Of a DNA stretch of 57,875 nt, positions 8,044 through 17,306 are shown in pieces. The stretch spans positions 1 through 57,875 of the forward strand of contig JAISUT010000018.1 of the NCBI GenBank assembly GCA_031271905.1. Reading direction: 5' to 3'. Under the pieces are notes generated by a model. The model searched no databases. It was not told the origin of the DNA and saw only the letters and a program-made list of their open reading frames with translations. Positions within the stretch are counted from its first letter, which is position 1, and the number at the start of each line of letters is the position of its first letter. The stretch is from Acidobacteriota bacterium. Lineage in GTDB: Bacteria; Acidobacteriota; UBA6911. The position numbers were made by a program, and so were the translations under genes.

Positions 8044-8723
8044 CCTGTCGCGGGGCGATGCCCCCGGCTGTCGGCGGCGGCCAGTGCGGCGACGACCAGG
8101 TCTCCGACCACGGCGAGGTCTTCGGCGCTGAACGCCAGGGCGGCGTTGTCCGAGAAGAGGAATTGCGCCGAGGCGGGGAACTCCTCGTCCCCCGCCCGGA
8201 GGAGGAGCCTGACCTTCACATCCGGCAGGAATGCGAGCTCCCACGCCTCCCGCCCGTCCTCCCGTCCTGCGCCGCCGCCCGGGGCGGTCGGGGCGCCGCC
8301 GAGCCGTTGCGCGGCGCGGGCGAAATCCCCGAGGCGCACGCCGAACGTGCGCGCCAGCCTGCGCACGCACCTCCCTTGGAAATTGCCGTCGTAGACCTCG
8401 CCCCAGGGCAGCTCCCTGTAGGCGAGGAACCGCCCTCCGGAGGGGGCGGACACCCCTTCGAGCAGGTGGCGCAGGAGGAGGATGCGCGCCGCCGCGCCGT
8501 AGAGCGCGGGCGGGCAAGCCTCGCCGTCAAGCGGCGACAGCTCGAACCCGGGCCAGGTGGCGCGAAGCGGTTGGGCGAGGATCTCGAGGGCGAAGGACGA
8601 CGCCCCGGCGTCGAACGGGACTTGGCACCGGACGGCGATGCTTTCGGGCGGCGTCGCCGCGTATTTGGCGAGGTAGTGGCCGAGCGGCGCCAGCTCCTTG
8701 TTGTTCGGCGCGTCTTTGCCCAC
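8040..8723 (-). CDS. DUF3786 domain protein
   Basis: A 227-residue cytoplasmic protein. The segment FELSPLDGEACPPALYG, then LAYRELPWGEVYDGNFQGR and CVRRLARTFGVRLGDF matches the DUF3786 pattern, in which a W/PWGE..Y..F block is followed by a helix. The C-terminal part reads WELAFLPDVKVRLLLRAGDEEFPASAQFLFSDNA. Function is unknown in the family, whose members are often near corrinoid or anaerobic metabolism genes. The open frame continues upstream to 9176, but that part has no start context and looks non-coding. GTG at 8723 follows AAAGGGGGG, so I place the start there. It ends in a 4-nt convergent overlap with mglA. Confidence 0.7.
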   Translation of the reverse strand: MGKDAPNNKELAPLGHYLAKYAATPPESIAVRCQVPFDAGASSFALEILAQPLRATWPGFELSPLDGEACPPALYGAAARILLLRHLLEGVSAPSGGRFLAYRELPWGEVYDGNFQGRCVRRLARTFGVRLGDFARAAQRLGGAPTAPGGGAGREDGREAWELAFLPDVKVRLLLRAGDEEFPASAQFLFSDNAALAFSAEDLAVVGDLVVAALAAADSRGHRPATG

Positions 8724-8956
8724 CGGCCATCCCCCCCTTTCTTTCGCCCCTTCTTCGGCGTCCCTTCGCGTCGCCGCCGCCTCGGAAACCCCGTCGGGAC
8801 CCACATGCGGCAGTCCCGCGGACGTCGCATTATCGCCCGCCGGGGCGGCGGAGTAAAGCCGTCGTTTGCGCCGCGCGCCGCGCCCTGCCGCGAAAACGTC
8901 GCCCTCGGCGCCTTCGTCTGGCGGAAAGCGCCAAGAAGGGGCGCGAGGGGGCGGCT

Positions 8957-11900
8957 TTACAGGATGCCTCCGATCGGGAGCCGGGGATCGAGCTCCAGCG
9001 CCCTCGCCAGGAGGCGCTCCGCCTCCTCTGCCGCCATGGCGTCGCCGCCCTCGCCGCGACGCCGGTACGCCATGCCCAGATGGTAATGGTAGCTCGCGTT
9101 CTCCGGCGCCGCCGCCACGCACCGCTCCAACAGGGCGATGGCCTTGCCCTCGCGCCCCTGCCGGTGGTACACCCACCCCAGGGTGTCCCAGACCGTCGGC
9201 GACTCCGGCAGTTTCTCATGCGCCCGCTTCGCCAAGGCGGCGGCTTCCTTCAGGTCGCCGCCCGTCTGCGCCAGCGACCAGGCGAGGTTGTTGGCGGCGT
9301 CGGGCTGGTCGGGGTCGATCTTCAACGCCTCCCGGTAATGCGCCTGCGCCTGCGCGTGGTTCCTTACGGCGCCGTAGGCGGAGGCGATGAGCAGGTGCGC
9401 CTCGACCGAGCGCGGCTCGGCGCCCAGCACCGCGCGCAGCTCCGCCAGCGCCTCCCGGTAATGCCTTTGCGCGATGTGCGCCTTGGCGAGGGACAGGCGC
9501 GCGGACCAGAGGCGCGGGTTCGCGGCGCTCGCCCTGGCGAACGCCGCCTCGGCCTTGGCGTAGTCCTTCCGGCTGAGGTGGACCGAGCCCAGCAGCTCCA
9601 GGCGCCCCGCCGAGCGCGGGTCTCCCCGGAGGAACCCCTCGATGCGCGCCAGCGCCTGCTCCGGACGCCCTTGCGACAGGTCTAAGTCGGTCAGCGCCTT
9701 CAGCGGCATCAGGTTGTCGGGGGCCGCCGCCAGCGCCTCCTCCAGCAACGCCCTCGCCTTCTCGGACTCCCCCAGCCCCAGGCGCGCCACCCCCGTCAGG
9801 TACAGCCCCCATGCGTCGTTCGGCCGCGCCTGGACGTAGGGCGCCAACGCCTCTGCCGCCTCCCGGTACCGCCTTTGCTCGACGAGGCATCCGCCCACGA
9901 TGGTGCGCGCCTCCAGGGCGTCGGCGCGGACGTCCAGCGCCGCGCGCCCGTGGCGTATCGCCTCGTCGCACCTCCCCGCCGCCAGCGCGAGCTGGGCGAG
10001 CCCCAGGCGCGCCGGGACGTGGCGCGCGTCGTTGCGCACCGCCGTGCGCCACTCGATCTCCGCCAGGGCGTCCGCCTTCTCCCTGTGCAGCGCCACCCCC
10101 AGCAGGTAGCGCGCCTCGGCGGAGCCGGGGGCGTCCTTGACGGCGGCCTTCGTCTCCCGCAACGCATCCTGCGCCTTGCCCTGCCGCTGGTAGACCGTCG
10201 CCTTGAGCAGGCGCAGCCCCGCGCTTTTCGGGCTCCGGCGCAACGCCTCGTCGAGGAACGCCAGCGCCTCGCCCCCCTCGCCGCGGTTCAGGTGGAAGTC
10301 CACGAGCCGTCCGGCGATGACGCCGTCTCCCGGATGCCGCCGCGCCAGGTCGGTGAGGATCTCCCGGCTTTCGGCGAACTTCCCGGCCTGCTCGTAGAAC
10401 GCGGCGAGCGAAAGCCCGTACGCGGGGTTTTCCGGGTCGAGGGCGACGGCCTTGCGGAATTCCGCCTCCGCCCGCGCCGGGTCGTTCCGGTAAAGCTCGA
10501 TCTGCCCCAGCAGGTCGTGGTAGGCGGAGTTGTCCAAGTCGCGGCTCATCTCCAGGTGCACCCGCCCCGCCGCCTTGTCCGGCGCCCGCTGCCGGAGGTG
10601 GATGCCGACCAGCGCCCGCAGCGCCTCGAACATCTGCGGCTTGGCGTCCAGCGCCGACTCGAGGCATGTCCGCGCCTCCTCCGCCCGCCCCTGCATCGCG
10701 TAGGCGACCCCCAGGGAGTAGAGGGCGGCGGGGTCGCCGGGGGCGTCCGTGGCGGTTGCGGGCGCGACGGGGGCGGACACGTAACGCTCCAGGGCGAGGG
10801 CGGCGTTCGCGTAGTCGTGCCGTTCCAAGAGCGCCTGGCCCAGTATCCGGTATGCCGCCGGCGAAGACTGGTCCAGCGCCAGCGCCTGGCGCGCCGCAGC
10901 CATGGCGGCGGCGGGGTCGCCGTCCTCGAGCTTCAACTGGGCGAGGGCGAGGTACAGCGTCGGGTATTGGGGGTCGAGCGCCGCCGCATGGCCCCATTCG
11001 TTGCCGGCGGCGGCGCGGTCGCCCATCCGCAGCAGCGCCAGGCCCAGGTGGTAGCCTATCTCCTGCGAGGCGGGGGCCGCCGCCGCCGCCGTGCGCAGCG
11101 CCGCCGCCGCCTCCCGCCACCGGCTCTGCTCCATGAGCACCTGGGCGCACAGCAGCAGCGTCTCCTCGTCATTGCCGTCGAGCTTCAGCACCTCCTCCAG
11201 GAGTTGCAGCGCCTTGCCCAGATGCCCCCGCTCCGAGTAGACGCGGGCGAGGCGCAGGCGGACGGCGGTGTTCCCGGGATCGTCCGCCATGTAGCCCTGG
11301 AGCAGCGCCATCTCCTTCTCCATCCGCCCCGAATCCCGGTAGAACTGCGCCAGCGTCGAGACCGCGTCCCAGTCCCCCGGGGCGGCGGCGACCGCCCGGG
11401 TGTATTCCGCCTCCGCCGCAGGCAGGTCGCCGAGGCTGCGGTGGAGCGCCCCCAGCAGCCCGTGCAGCCAGGTCGCCTCCGGGTGGGCATGCAGGAGCTG
11501 GTCGAAGCGGGCGACCGCCTCCCCTTGGCGGCGGCGCAGGATGTACAGCTCGGTGAGCGCGGCGAGCGCGGTCGGGTTGGCGGGGTGGTTGTCGAGGACG
11601 GCGTTCAGGCGGCTTTCCGCCAAGTCCCCGCGCCCCTGCCCGAAGGCGAGCACGCCCAGCCAGAGCAATCCGGCGGGGTTGTCCGGCTGGAGGCGCAGGA
11701 ACTCCTGCAACTCCGGCTCCGCCGCCGCATAGTCCTTCTGGGCGGTCAGGGCGCTGCCCAGGATCAGGCGCGCCTCGCCCGGGCCCGCGTCCGCGTCCAG
11801 CAGCTCGCGCGCCAGCTTGGCAGCCGCCTTGAAGTTCCTCTGCGACAGTTGCAGCTCCGCCATCGCGAGCTTCGCGCCGGGGAGGGAGGGGGCGATGTAG

Positions 11901-13216
11901 AGGGCGTTCTCCAGCTCGTGCAGCGCCTTGGACGGCTTGCCCGCCTTCTGGTAGGCGAGCCCCAGCCAGTAGTGCGCCTCGGCGTTGTTCCATCTTTTCT
12001 TCACCGAGGCGTCCAGGTGCTCGATGGCCTCCTCGCCCCGGCCGCGGATCTGCGCGATGCGCCCTTTGATGAAATGCCCCGCCGCGCCCTGGTCGTCCCG
12101 GTGGCGGACGCCATCGTCCCCCGCCGCCTCCTTCGAGTCTTTGATCAGCCGGTCGGCGAGCCGCCCCGCCTCGTCGTAGGAGCGGTGCATGAAATGAAAC
12201 GCCATCAGGCGCTTCTTGAAGAAGCCGTTCTCCGGGTGGTCCGCCACCAGCTTGCGCAACGCCTGGAGGCAGCGGTCGTCCTTGCCCGCCGACAGGTAGA
12301 AGTCCGGCAGCAGGATTTGGCGGTCGGGCTCGTCCCGGTTCAACTCCACGTATTTCTGGAACTGCGCCTCGGCCTCATCATGGCGTCCGCCTTCGAGGTA
12401 GAGGTGGCCGAGGGCGTAGACGGCGTCCCGGTCGCGCGGGGCGAGCGCCAGCGCCAGCTTGTAGTCCTGCTCCGCCTCCTGGGCGCGCCCGAGCAGCATG
12501 TGGAGGTTCCCCAGCGCCAGGCGGGCGGGGATGTGCCTGCCGTGCTCCTGGACGGCCTTCCGGTACAGCGCCTCCGCCTGGGGGGCGTTCCGCAGCAGCG
12601 CCTCGCGGGTGCCGACCAGGGCTGCGGGCGCCATCAACTGCGGCTCCGCCTCCCGCCCCTCGCGCAGCTCCCGCGCCGAGTCGTTGTGCTGGAGGACGCC
12701 GGCGCAGGCGTCGGCGTCCAGTATCTGCGCGGCGAGCCGTTCGGGGCTCTCCTCCCCGGCGGGGATCTCGCGCAGCAGCAGGGCTGCCTTTTCCCGCGCC
12801 CTGCCGAACTCGGACTGGAGCAGGGACAGGCGGCCCAGTTGCAACTGCGCCGCCCAATGCCTCCAGTCGGCGCCGACGACCGCCTGCATCTCCTTGGCGG
12901 CCTCCTCGATGCGCCCCGTCCGCATGAAGAGCAGCCCCAGTTGGTAGTGGGTCTCCGTGGAGTGCGGGTTGTCTTGGAGGATGTTCTGGAACTCCAGGAA
13001 CGACTTCCGGTATTGCCCCGCCTCGGCGTAGGCCTTGCCCCTTTCCAGGCGCGCCCTCGGGTTGTCGTGCCGGATGTAGAGGAGCACCCCCGCCAGGACG
13101 AGCATCGCCGCGCCCCACGACCACAGCGCCAGGCGCAGCATGCCCCGGTTCGCGGCGATGCGCTTGCCGATGCCTTGTCGTTCTTTCGGGTCGAGGACGG
13201 TCGGTTGGCCTGGCAT
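8957..13216 (-). CDS. Giant TPR-repeat protein, PEP-CTERM-system PrsT-like
   Basis: A protein of about 1419 residues. A short cytoplasmic N-terminus is followed by one hydrophobic segment (LALWSWGAAMLVLAGVLLYI) and then roughly thirty or more tandem tetratricopeptide repeats to the C-terminus, such as GKAYAEAGQYRKSFLEF and YLLGVALHREKADALAEIEW. A membrane-anchored chain of TPRs directly downstream of a PEP-CTERM protein gene resembles the TPR proteins of exosortase/PEP-CTERM loci (PrsT), which are proposed assembly or export scaffolds. It lacks the lipobox of classical PrsT and is about 1.5 times as long. The ATG at 13216 has AAGGGGG 9-10 nt upstream and is preferred over the ATG at 13258. 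No exosortase is in the window. Confidence 0.8.
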   Translation of the reverse strand: MPGQPTVLDPKERQGIGKRIAANRGMLRLALWSWGAAMLVLAGVLLYIRHDNPRARLERGKAYAEAGQYRKSFLEFQNILQDNPHSTETHYQLGLLFMRTGRIEEAAKEMQAVVGADWRHWAAQLQLGRLSLLQSEFGRAREKAALLLREIPAGEESPERLAAQILDADACAGVLQHNDSARELREGREAEPQLMAPAALVGTREALLRNAPQAEALYRKAVQEHGRHIPARLALGNLHMLLGRAQEAEQDYKLALALAPRDRDAVYALGHLYLEGGRHDEAEAQFQKYVELNRDEPDRQILLPDFYLSAGKDDRCLQALRKLVADHPENGFFKKRLMAFHFMHRSYDEAGRLADRLIKDSKEAAGDDGVRHRDDQGAAGHFIKGRIAQIRGRGEEAIEHLDASVKKRWNNAEAHYWLGLAYQKAGKPSKALHELENALYIAPSLPGAKLAMAELQLSQRNFKAAAKLARELLDADAGPGEARLILGSALTAQKDYAAAEPELQEFLRLQPDNPAGLLWLGVLAFGQGRGDLAESRLNAVLDNHPANPTALAALTELYILRRRQGEAVARFDQLLHAHPEATWLHGLLGALHRSLGDLPAAEAEYTRAVAAAPGDWDAVSTLAQFYRDSGRMEKEMALLQGYMADDPGNTAVRLRLARVYSERGHLGKALQLLEEVLKLDGNDEETLLLCAQVLMEQSRWREAAAALRTAAAAAPASQEIGYHLGLALLRMGDRAAAGNEWGHAAALDPQYPTLYLALAQLKLEDGDPAAAMAAARQALALDQSSPAAYRILGQALLERHDYANAALALERYVSAPVAPATATDAPGDPAALYSLGVAYAMQGRAEEARTCLESALDAKPQMFEALRALVGIHLRQRAPDKAAGRVHLEMSRDLDNSAYHDLLGQIELYRNDPARAEAEFRKAVALDPENPAYGLSLAAFYEQAGKFAESREILTDLARRHPGDGVIAGRLVDFHLNRGEGGEALAFLDEALRRSPKSAGLRLLKATVYQRQGKAQDALRETKAAVKDAPGSAEARYLLGVALHREKADALAEIEWRTAVRNDARHVPARLGLAQLALAAGRCDEAIRHGRAALDVRADALEARTIVGGCLVEQRRYREAAEALAPYVQARPNDAWGLYLTGVARLGLGESEKARALLEEALAAAPDNLMPLKALTDLDLSQGRPEQALARIEGFLRGDPRSAGRLELLGSVHLSRKDYAKAEAAFARASAANPRLWSARLSLAKAHIAQRHYREALAELRAVLGAEPRSVEAHLLIASAYGAVRNHAQAQAHYREALKIDPDQPDAANNLAWSLAQTGGDLKEAAALAKRAHEKLPESPTVWDTLGWVYHRQGREGKAIALLERCVAAAPENASYHYHLGMAYRRRGEGGDAMAAEEAERLLARALELDPRLPIGGIL

Positions 13217-13271
13217 GGATGGATTCCCCCTTGCCGCTATGCGGCGGCGGCGCGGCATGTCGCGATACGAC

Positions 13272-13298
13272 GACGGCGGGCTTTGCCAGCCCGCCGTC
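13272..13298. repeat. Perfect 11-bp inverted repeat between PEP-CTERM and TPR genes
   Basis: GACGGCGGGCT and AGCCCGCCGTC flank a TTGCC loop. It lies 45 bp after the PEP-CTERM gene stop and 56 bp before the TPR gene start (both minus strand). No T tract follows, so it may be an attenuator, an RNA-stabilising hairpin or a weak terminator rather than an efficient intrinsic terminator. Confidence 0.5.
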
Positions 13299-13342
13299 CA
13301 TGGTTCTTGGTTCTTCGATGTTCGACCATCTCGATGTGCGCG

Positions 13343-14536
13343 CTACGCCGCGGGCGACCCGCCCCCATCCGGCGCGGAGGCCGTCCGCCGCCGGGCGTTC
13401 TTCCTGCGCCGCCGGCCGATGCCCACCAACGCCGCCAGCCCCGCCCCCACCAGCGCGACCGAAGACGGCTCCGGCGTCGGCACCCATGCGGGGGTGGTGT
13501 TCGTATAGGTGGCGCCGACCCCGTAAAAACCGACCGGGTTGTCGTTGATGTTGGGACCCGTCCCCCAGGCGTAGTTGTTGATGATGAAGGTCAGCGTGTG
13601 TTCGGTGTCATGGGTCAATCCGGCGTTGATGTAGAACTCATAGGGGGCGCTTCCGAAGGCGACGCCTTCGTAGCCGGATCGTCCGTTGAAATACCAGCAG
13701 TTGGCGGGATTGGTGTCGCAACCGGCGCCGCTGTTGAGCGGCTGGCCGTCCAGCAAGATGGCGATCAGCATGTTGTCGGTGGCGAGGGTCATGTGGAGCC
13801 ATTGGTAGGTCGCATCCTCCGCCTCCACCGGCGGCAGATCGACTTGGAATGCGTAATACCCCGACCGGGCGGTGATATTTCCACCACCCGTAGTCACCTC
13901 ATCGACCGGACCTATCCATGTGGCGCTCGAACTGTTGTTGATTGCCTGCCAAGGGTTATTGGTCACACCGACCGGCCAAAGTTCGGTGTTATAGATGAAC
14001 GCCGAACTGTAGGTGGCGGCGTTGGCGGCGGCGGCAAGCATCGCCACGGTCAGTTCCGTGTCATTGACGCCCGCCGTGGCGCCTGGTTGGGTGTAGCCCG
14101 CCGCTGCATCGCTTGCCGGAAGGGGGTAGCCGCTAGGCAAATAGAAGTTGGGCGACGTATAGTCGCTGTCGCCCGATTTCCTTCCATAGGAGTCAAAAGG
14201 CACGTTCTCGCCCACCACATGGGTGCCGGCATGGGATGCCGGATTGGCATTCGCTTGGTTGGTGCTGGCGTGGGCGTCGCCGATGCCGAAGTCACCGAGA
14301 TATGCCGCCCTCCATTGCGCATCCACATTGACCGACGGATAGCTGCCGTCAGGATCGAATGAACCGGTTGTTGCGGCGGTTCCCGTATTTAACTCGGTGA
14401 CGATCTCATCCGCCAACAGCGCGGCCGGCGCCGCCAGCGCGCAAAGGGCGGCGAGCAGCAGGGCTGCGGCCAGAGGCGTCTGGGACTGCGGGTTCCCGCG
14501 CCGGGGGCGGCGGGGGGCAAGGTGTGCGACCTTCAT
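13343..14536 (-). CDS. Exported PEP-CTERM sorting-domain protein
   Basis: A 397-residue exported protein. It has a twin-basic n-region and a hydrophobic core (LAAALLLAALCALAAPAALLA), then a beta-rich extracellular domain with many Asn, Thr, Tyr and Gly residues. Near the C-terminus is the PEP-CTERM tripartite signal: PTPEPSS, then VALVGAGLAALVGIG, then RRRRK. This is recognised by an exosortase, which cleaves and transfers the protein to the envelope or exopolysaccharide. The start at 14536 follows GGAGG by 6 nt. Unusually, 18 residues (NARRRTASAPDGGGSPAA) follow the basic cluster, which normally ends such proteins. The giant TPR gene follows on the same strand. Confidence 0.88.
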   Translation of the reverse strand: MKVAHLAPRRPRRGNPQSQTPLAAALLLAALCALAAPAALLADEIVTELNTGTAATTGSFDPDGSYPSVNVDAQWRAAYLGDFGIGDAHASTNQANANPASHAGTHVVGENVPFDSYGRKSGDSDYTSPNFYLPSGYPLPASDAAAGYTQPGATAGVNDTELTVAMLAAAANAATYSSAFIYNTELWPVGVTNNPWQAINNSSSATWIGPVDEVTTGGGNITARSGYYAFQVDLPPVEAEDATYQWLHMTLATDNMLIAILLDGQPLNSGAGCDTNPANCWYFNGRSGYEGVAFGSAPYEFYINAGLTHDTEHTLTFIINNYAWGTGPNINDNPVGFYGVGATYTNTTPAWVPTPEPSSVALVGAGLAALVGIGRRRRKNARRRTASAPDGGGSPAA

Positions 14537-15222
14537 GCAAATCCTCCATGGCCGGCTGGTGCCGACCCGGTGTTTTTTCTGTGACCCGAACAAAGCGTTA
14601 GAGCTGGTTTCGCAGGGTGTCGCCGCAAGTCGTGGATGGACGGACCGGCGTCCCCGACGCAAGCCAAGCCGGCGGGGCGCCGCATCGATTCGCTCCTGAG
14701 ACATCGACGAAGGAACTCTTTATATAAGTGCTGTAACCGACGGTCGAATATATGTTTTTCCTCCGGGGGGGGGGCACTTGGAGGCGAGCTTTTCCCAAAA
14801 ACTATGACCGACGCCGAGGAATGATCCACCTCCGACAAATGACCGGCGGCCACCGCATCCGTGCGTTTTGCCCGGGCCTTGCCCGCTACATCGAACGAGA
14901 TTACGTTTTGTCGCAAATGCGTCATCCTCATATTTTCATTAGTGGCTTCAAGTGACTTCGTCGGCGTTTAGTCCCCTTGGCTCCTTGGCGCCGCGCCCGA
15001 CGCAGACCCGACCCGACCCGCCTCGGGAGGGCGGCGGCTCGTCGGCATATCGTATCATTCAACCCCAAAACGCCGAATAGGATAAACGATTGCCGTTTGC
15101 AAAATCAAGAGATAATAGATTGGAATGTTTGGGAAAAGTTTCATCGAAAGGCGCATCGGTTTTTATCGGTCGTCCTTTCCGCGAAAGGGCCGGCGGGCGG
15201 GCCCGAAGTGCGAGCTTTCCAA
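14537..15222. other. Long intergenic region upstream of the PEP-CTERM and lptE genes
   Basis: About 690 bp between two divergent genes, clearly lower in GC than its surroundings. No ORF here has plausible coding character. It contains the GGAGG site of the PEP-CTERM gene, an AT-rich stretch around 14710-14760 (minus-strand TTCGAC, 16 nt, TATATA, a weak promoter match) and a run of nine G at about 14767. It probably holds promoters for both directions; I see no RNA gene or repeat family member. Confidence 0.4.
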
Positions 15223-15252
15223 TTGACACCGGACGGGCTTGTCGGCTACAGT
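15223..15252 (+). promoter_or_regulatory. Sigma-70-like promoter for lptE-holA
   Basis: A perfect -35 TTGACA (15223-15228), 18-nt spacer and TACAGT -10 (15247-15252), pointing at the lptE start 60 nt downstream. Confidence 0.6.
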
Positions 15253-15312
15253 TCCCGGCATGATCGGAATCGGCCGTCATGGCACATTGAAGTTGCGGCG
15301 AGGCGAATGGGC

Positions 15313-15858
15313 ATGATGCGGTTCCCTTTGGCGTTGGCGTTGCTGGCGGCGCTCTGCGGCGCGTCCTGCGGCTATCATGTGAAGAGCGCGGCGGGACGGC
15401 TGCCGGGGGGCGCGTCCTCGCTGGGCATCCCCACCTTCCGCAACCTGACCGACGAGTTCAAGGTCGAGCAGGTCGTCACCCGGGCGCTCTTGCGGGAGTT
15501 CGGGGCGCGCACGCGCGGGCGCGTCGATTCCCGGGGTGCCGACTCCCCGGACGGCGGCCCGGATCTCGTGTTGCTGGGCGAGGTGAAGGAGGTGCGCGCC
15601 GTGCCGGTCATCTTCGGCTCGTCGCCGGCGGGGGCGCAGACGTTCGGCTCCGCATTCCAGGTCACGGTGCGCCTCGGCGCGAAGCTGGTGCGGCGGAGCG
15701 ATTCCGCCGTCGTCTGGGAGGACGCCGACTTCCTGTTCCGGGAGCGCTACCTGTTGAACGCGGACGTGCGGGACTTCTTCGCCGAAGACGGCCCCGCGCT
15801 CGAACGTCTGGCGCGGGAGGTGGCGTCCAGCCTGGCGGGCGCGGTCTTGGAACGGTGA
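15313..15858 (+). CDS. lptE: LPS-assembly lipoprotein LptE-like
   Basis: A 181-residue lipoprotein. A hydrophobic leader (MMRFPLALALLAALCGASC) ends at a lipobox-type Cys followed by GYHV, the hallmark start of LptE (also called RlpB). Then come SLGIPTFRNLTDEFKVEQVV and a C-terminal LVRRSDSAVVWEDADF strand region, the LptE/LPS-assembly domain. LptE plugs the LptD barrel and helps deliver LPS to the outer leaflet. GAGG lies 9-12 nt before the ATG at 15313; the in-frame ATG at 15307 is too close to it. holA follows with only 11 bp between, a common bacterial arrangement. Confidence 0.82.
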   Translation: MMRFPLALALLAALCGASCGYHVKSAAGRLPGGASSLGIPTFRNLTDEFKVEQVVTRALLREFGARTRGRVDSRGADSPDGGPDLVLLGEVKEVRAVPVIFGSSPAGAQTFGSAFQVTVRLGAKLVRRSDSAVVWEDADFLFRERYLLNADVRDFFAEDGPALERLAREVASSLAGAVLER

Positions 15859-15869
15859 AAGGCGCGGGC

Positions 15870-16976
15870 ATGGCATCGCAGACCATCCAAACCATCGAAG
15901 CGTTGGAGCGCGACCTGGACGCGGGCGTGCGTCCGGTCTACCTCGTGCTCGGCCCGGAGGAGTACCTGCGCGACCAGGCGCTGCGCCTGCTGAAAAAGCG
16001 CGTGATGGAGGGCGGCTCCGTGGAGTTCGACTGCTCCGAGTTCGCGGCGGGGGACGCGCCCGTGGCGGAGATGCTCCATGCCGCCAACGTCTTCCCGATG
16101 CTCTCCCCGCGCCGCCTGGTGCTGGTCGAGGACGTGGACCGGTTCGATGGGCGGAAGGGGGGCGCCGCAGGGGGCAAAGGCGAAGGGGACGGGGACGAAG
16201 AGGGCGAAGCCGACCTCAGCCCCAAGGAGAAGAAGGCGGCGGCGGAGCTGGAGGCGCTGCTGGACGGGCTGCAATCGATCCCCCCGCGCAGCACCGTGAT
16301 TTTGACGGCGATGGACTTGGATCGGCGGAAGCGGCTCTACAAGGCGTTTCAGAAAGGCTTCTGCCTCTGCGAATTCCCCAAGCTCAAGGACGCGGCGTTG
16401 CAGCGCTGGGCGGAGGACTTCGTCAGGCGGAGCGGCTACCGCATGTCCGGCGCCTCCATCAAGCGCGTGGTGGAGATGGCGGGCACCGACGTGCGGACGC
16501 TGGCGTCGGAGTTGGAGAAGCTGACGCTCTACGCTGGAGAGAAGAAGACCATCCCCGACGCGGTGATTGCGGACTTGGTGCGCACGAGCCGCCAGCAGAC
16601 CATATTCAACCTGACCGACGCCGTGGGGCGGCGCGACCGCGACGGCGCGCTCAAGGCGCTGGACAACCTCCTGGGCATGGGGGAGCACCCCCTGATGGTG
16701 GTGACGATGCTGGCGCGCCAGTGCCGCCAGATGCTCATCGCCATCGAAGGGGTGCGGCGGCGGAAGAACCCGCGCGACATCGCGGCGGCGGCGCAGATAC
16801 CGCCGTTCAAAATGGATGAATTCCTGCGTCAGGCGCGCGCCTCCGCCGCCGACCCGTCCGCCGCGGAGGCGGTGGAGGGGATGTTCCTGCGTCTGGCGTC
16901 GATCGACAAGCGGTTGAAGTCGTCCTCCCTGGACGGCCGCGTGTTGCTGGAAGGGCTGATCGTCGAGTTCGTGTAA
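15870..16976 (+). CDS. holA: DNA polymerase III subunit delta
   Basis: A 368-residue clamp-loader subunit that opens the beta sliding clamp. Typical delta features: PVYLVLGPEEYLRDQALRLL near the N-terminus, SPRRLVLVEDVDRF, the AAA+-like lid region with RTLASELEKLTLYA, and the C-terminal helical part with RQQTIFNLTDAVG and a basic QCRQMLIAIEGV segment. An insertion of charged residues (about 95-130) is rich in Lys and Glu. A GTG at 15855 overlaps the lptE stop, but GAAAGG precedes ATG 15870 by about 7 nt, so that start is preferred. Confidence 0.9.
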   Translation: MASQTIQTIEALERDLDAGVRPVYLVLGPEEYLRDQALRLLKKRVMEGGSVEFDCSEFAAGDAPVAEMLHAANVFPMLSPRRLVLVEDVDRFDGRKGGAAGGKGEGDGDEEGEADLSPKEKKAAAELEALLDGLQSIPPRSTVILTAMDLDRRKRLYKAFQKGFCLCEFPKLKDAALQRWAEDFVRRSGYRMSGASIKRVVEMAGTDVRTLASELEKLTLYAGEKKTIPDAVIADLVRTSRQQTIFNLTDAVGRRDRDGALKALDNLLGMGEHPLMVVTMLARQCRQMLIAIEGVRRRKNPRDIAAAAQIPPFKMDEFLRQARASAADPSAAEAVEGMFLRLASIDKRLKSSSLDGRVLLEGLIVEFV

Positions 16977-17197
16977 GCGCCGCACCGATTCGGAATGACG
17001 GATTCGGAATGCGGAATAGTCGCACAATCGCGCAATCTCATGGATTCGCGCAGTTGTCGCGACGCGCAGGCGCGCATCCAATTCCGCATTCCGATGCGCA
17101 ACCGCTTCATGGTTGTACGGTGTGCGGCGGCGAGCCGCCGCCTGCGATGGGAATGCGATGGGAGCGGCGCCGCCCTTCCGGTCGCCGCCACTCCTAA

Positions 17198-17295
17198 GGA
17201 AACGCTGATTAATTCATTTTCGAGAAAAGGCAATGTTGAAAACAATACAGTTGAAGTCATCAATTCTTCTAGTTTTCGAATAAATCAGCGTTTCC
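17198..17295. mobile_element. AT-rich MITE with CTAA target-site duplication
   Basis: A 98-bp element bounded by GGAAACGCTGATTAATTC and GAATAAATCAGCGTTTCC, near-perfect inverted repeats. It is flanked by CTAA on both sides (17194-17197 and 17296-17299). Its interior is AT-rich and codes for nothing. A 4-bp YTAR-type duplication is what I associate with IS5-family transposases, so a non-autonomous relative of such an element is likely. It ends 11 bp before the stop codon of the large repeat protein gene. The rest of the gap 16977-17193 shows no feature. Confidence 0.8.
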
Positions 17296-17306
17296 CTAAC
17301 GCGACA

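Noticed and set aside
8724-9176. N-terminal extension of the DUF3786 gene up to 9176
   Set aside because: The translated extension is Arg/Gly/Ala-rich, overlaps the end of the TPR gene, and a GTG with a good ribosome-binding site lies at 8723.
9875-14362. A 1495-codon plus-strand frame opposite the TPR and PEP-CTERM genes
   Set aside because: Low-complexity Arg/Gln/Leu translation spanning two real genes; the minus-strand TPR periodicity and PEP-CTERM signal are unambiguous.
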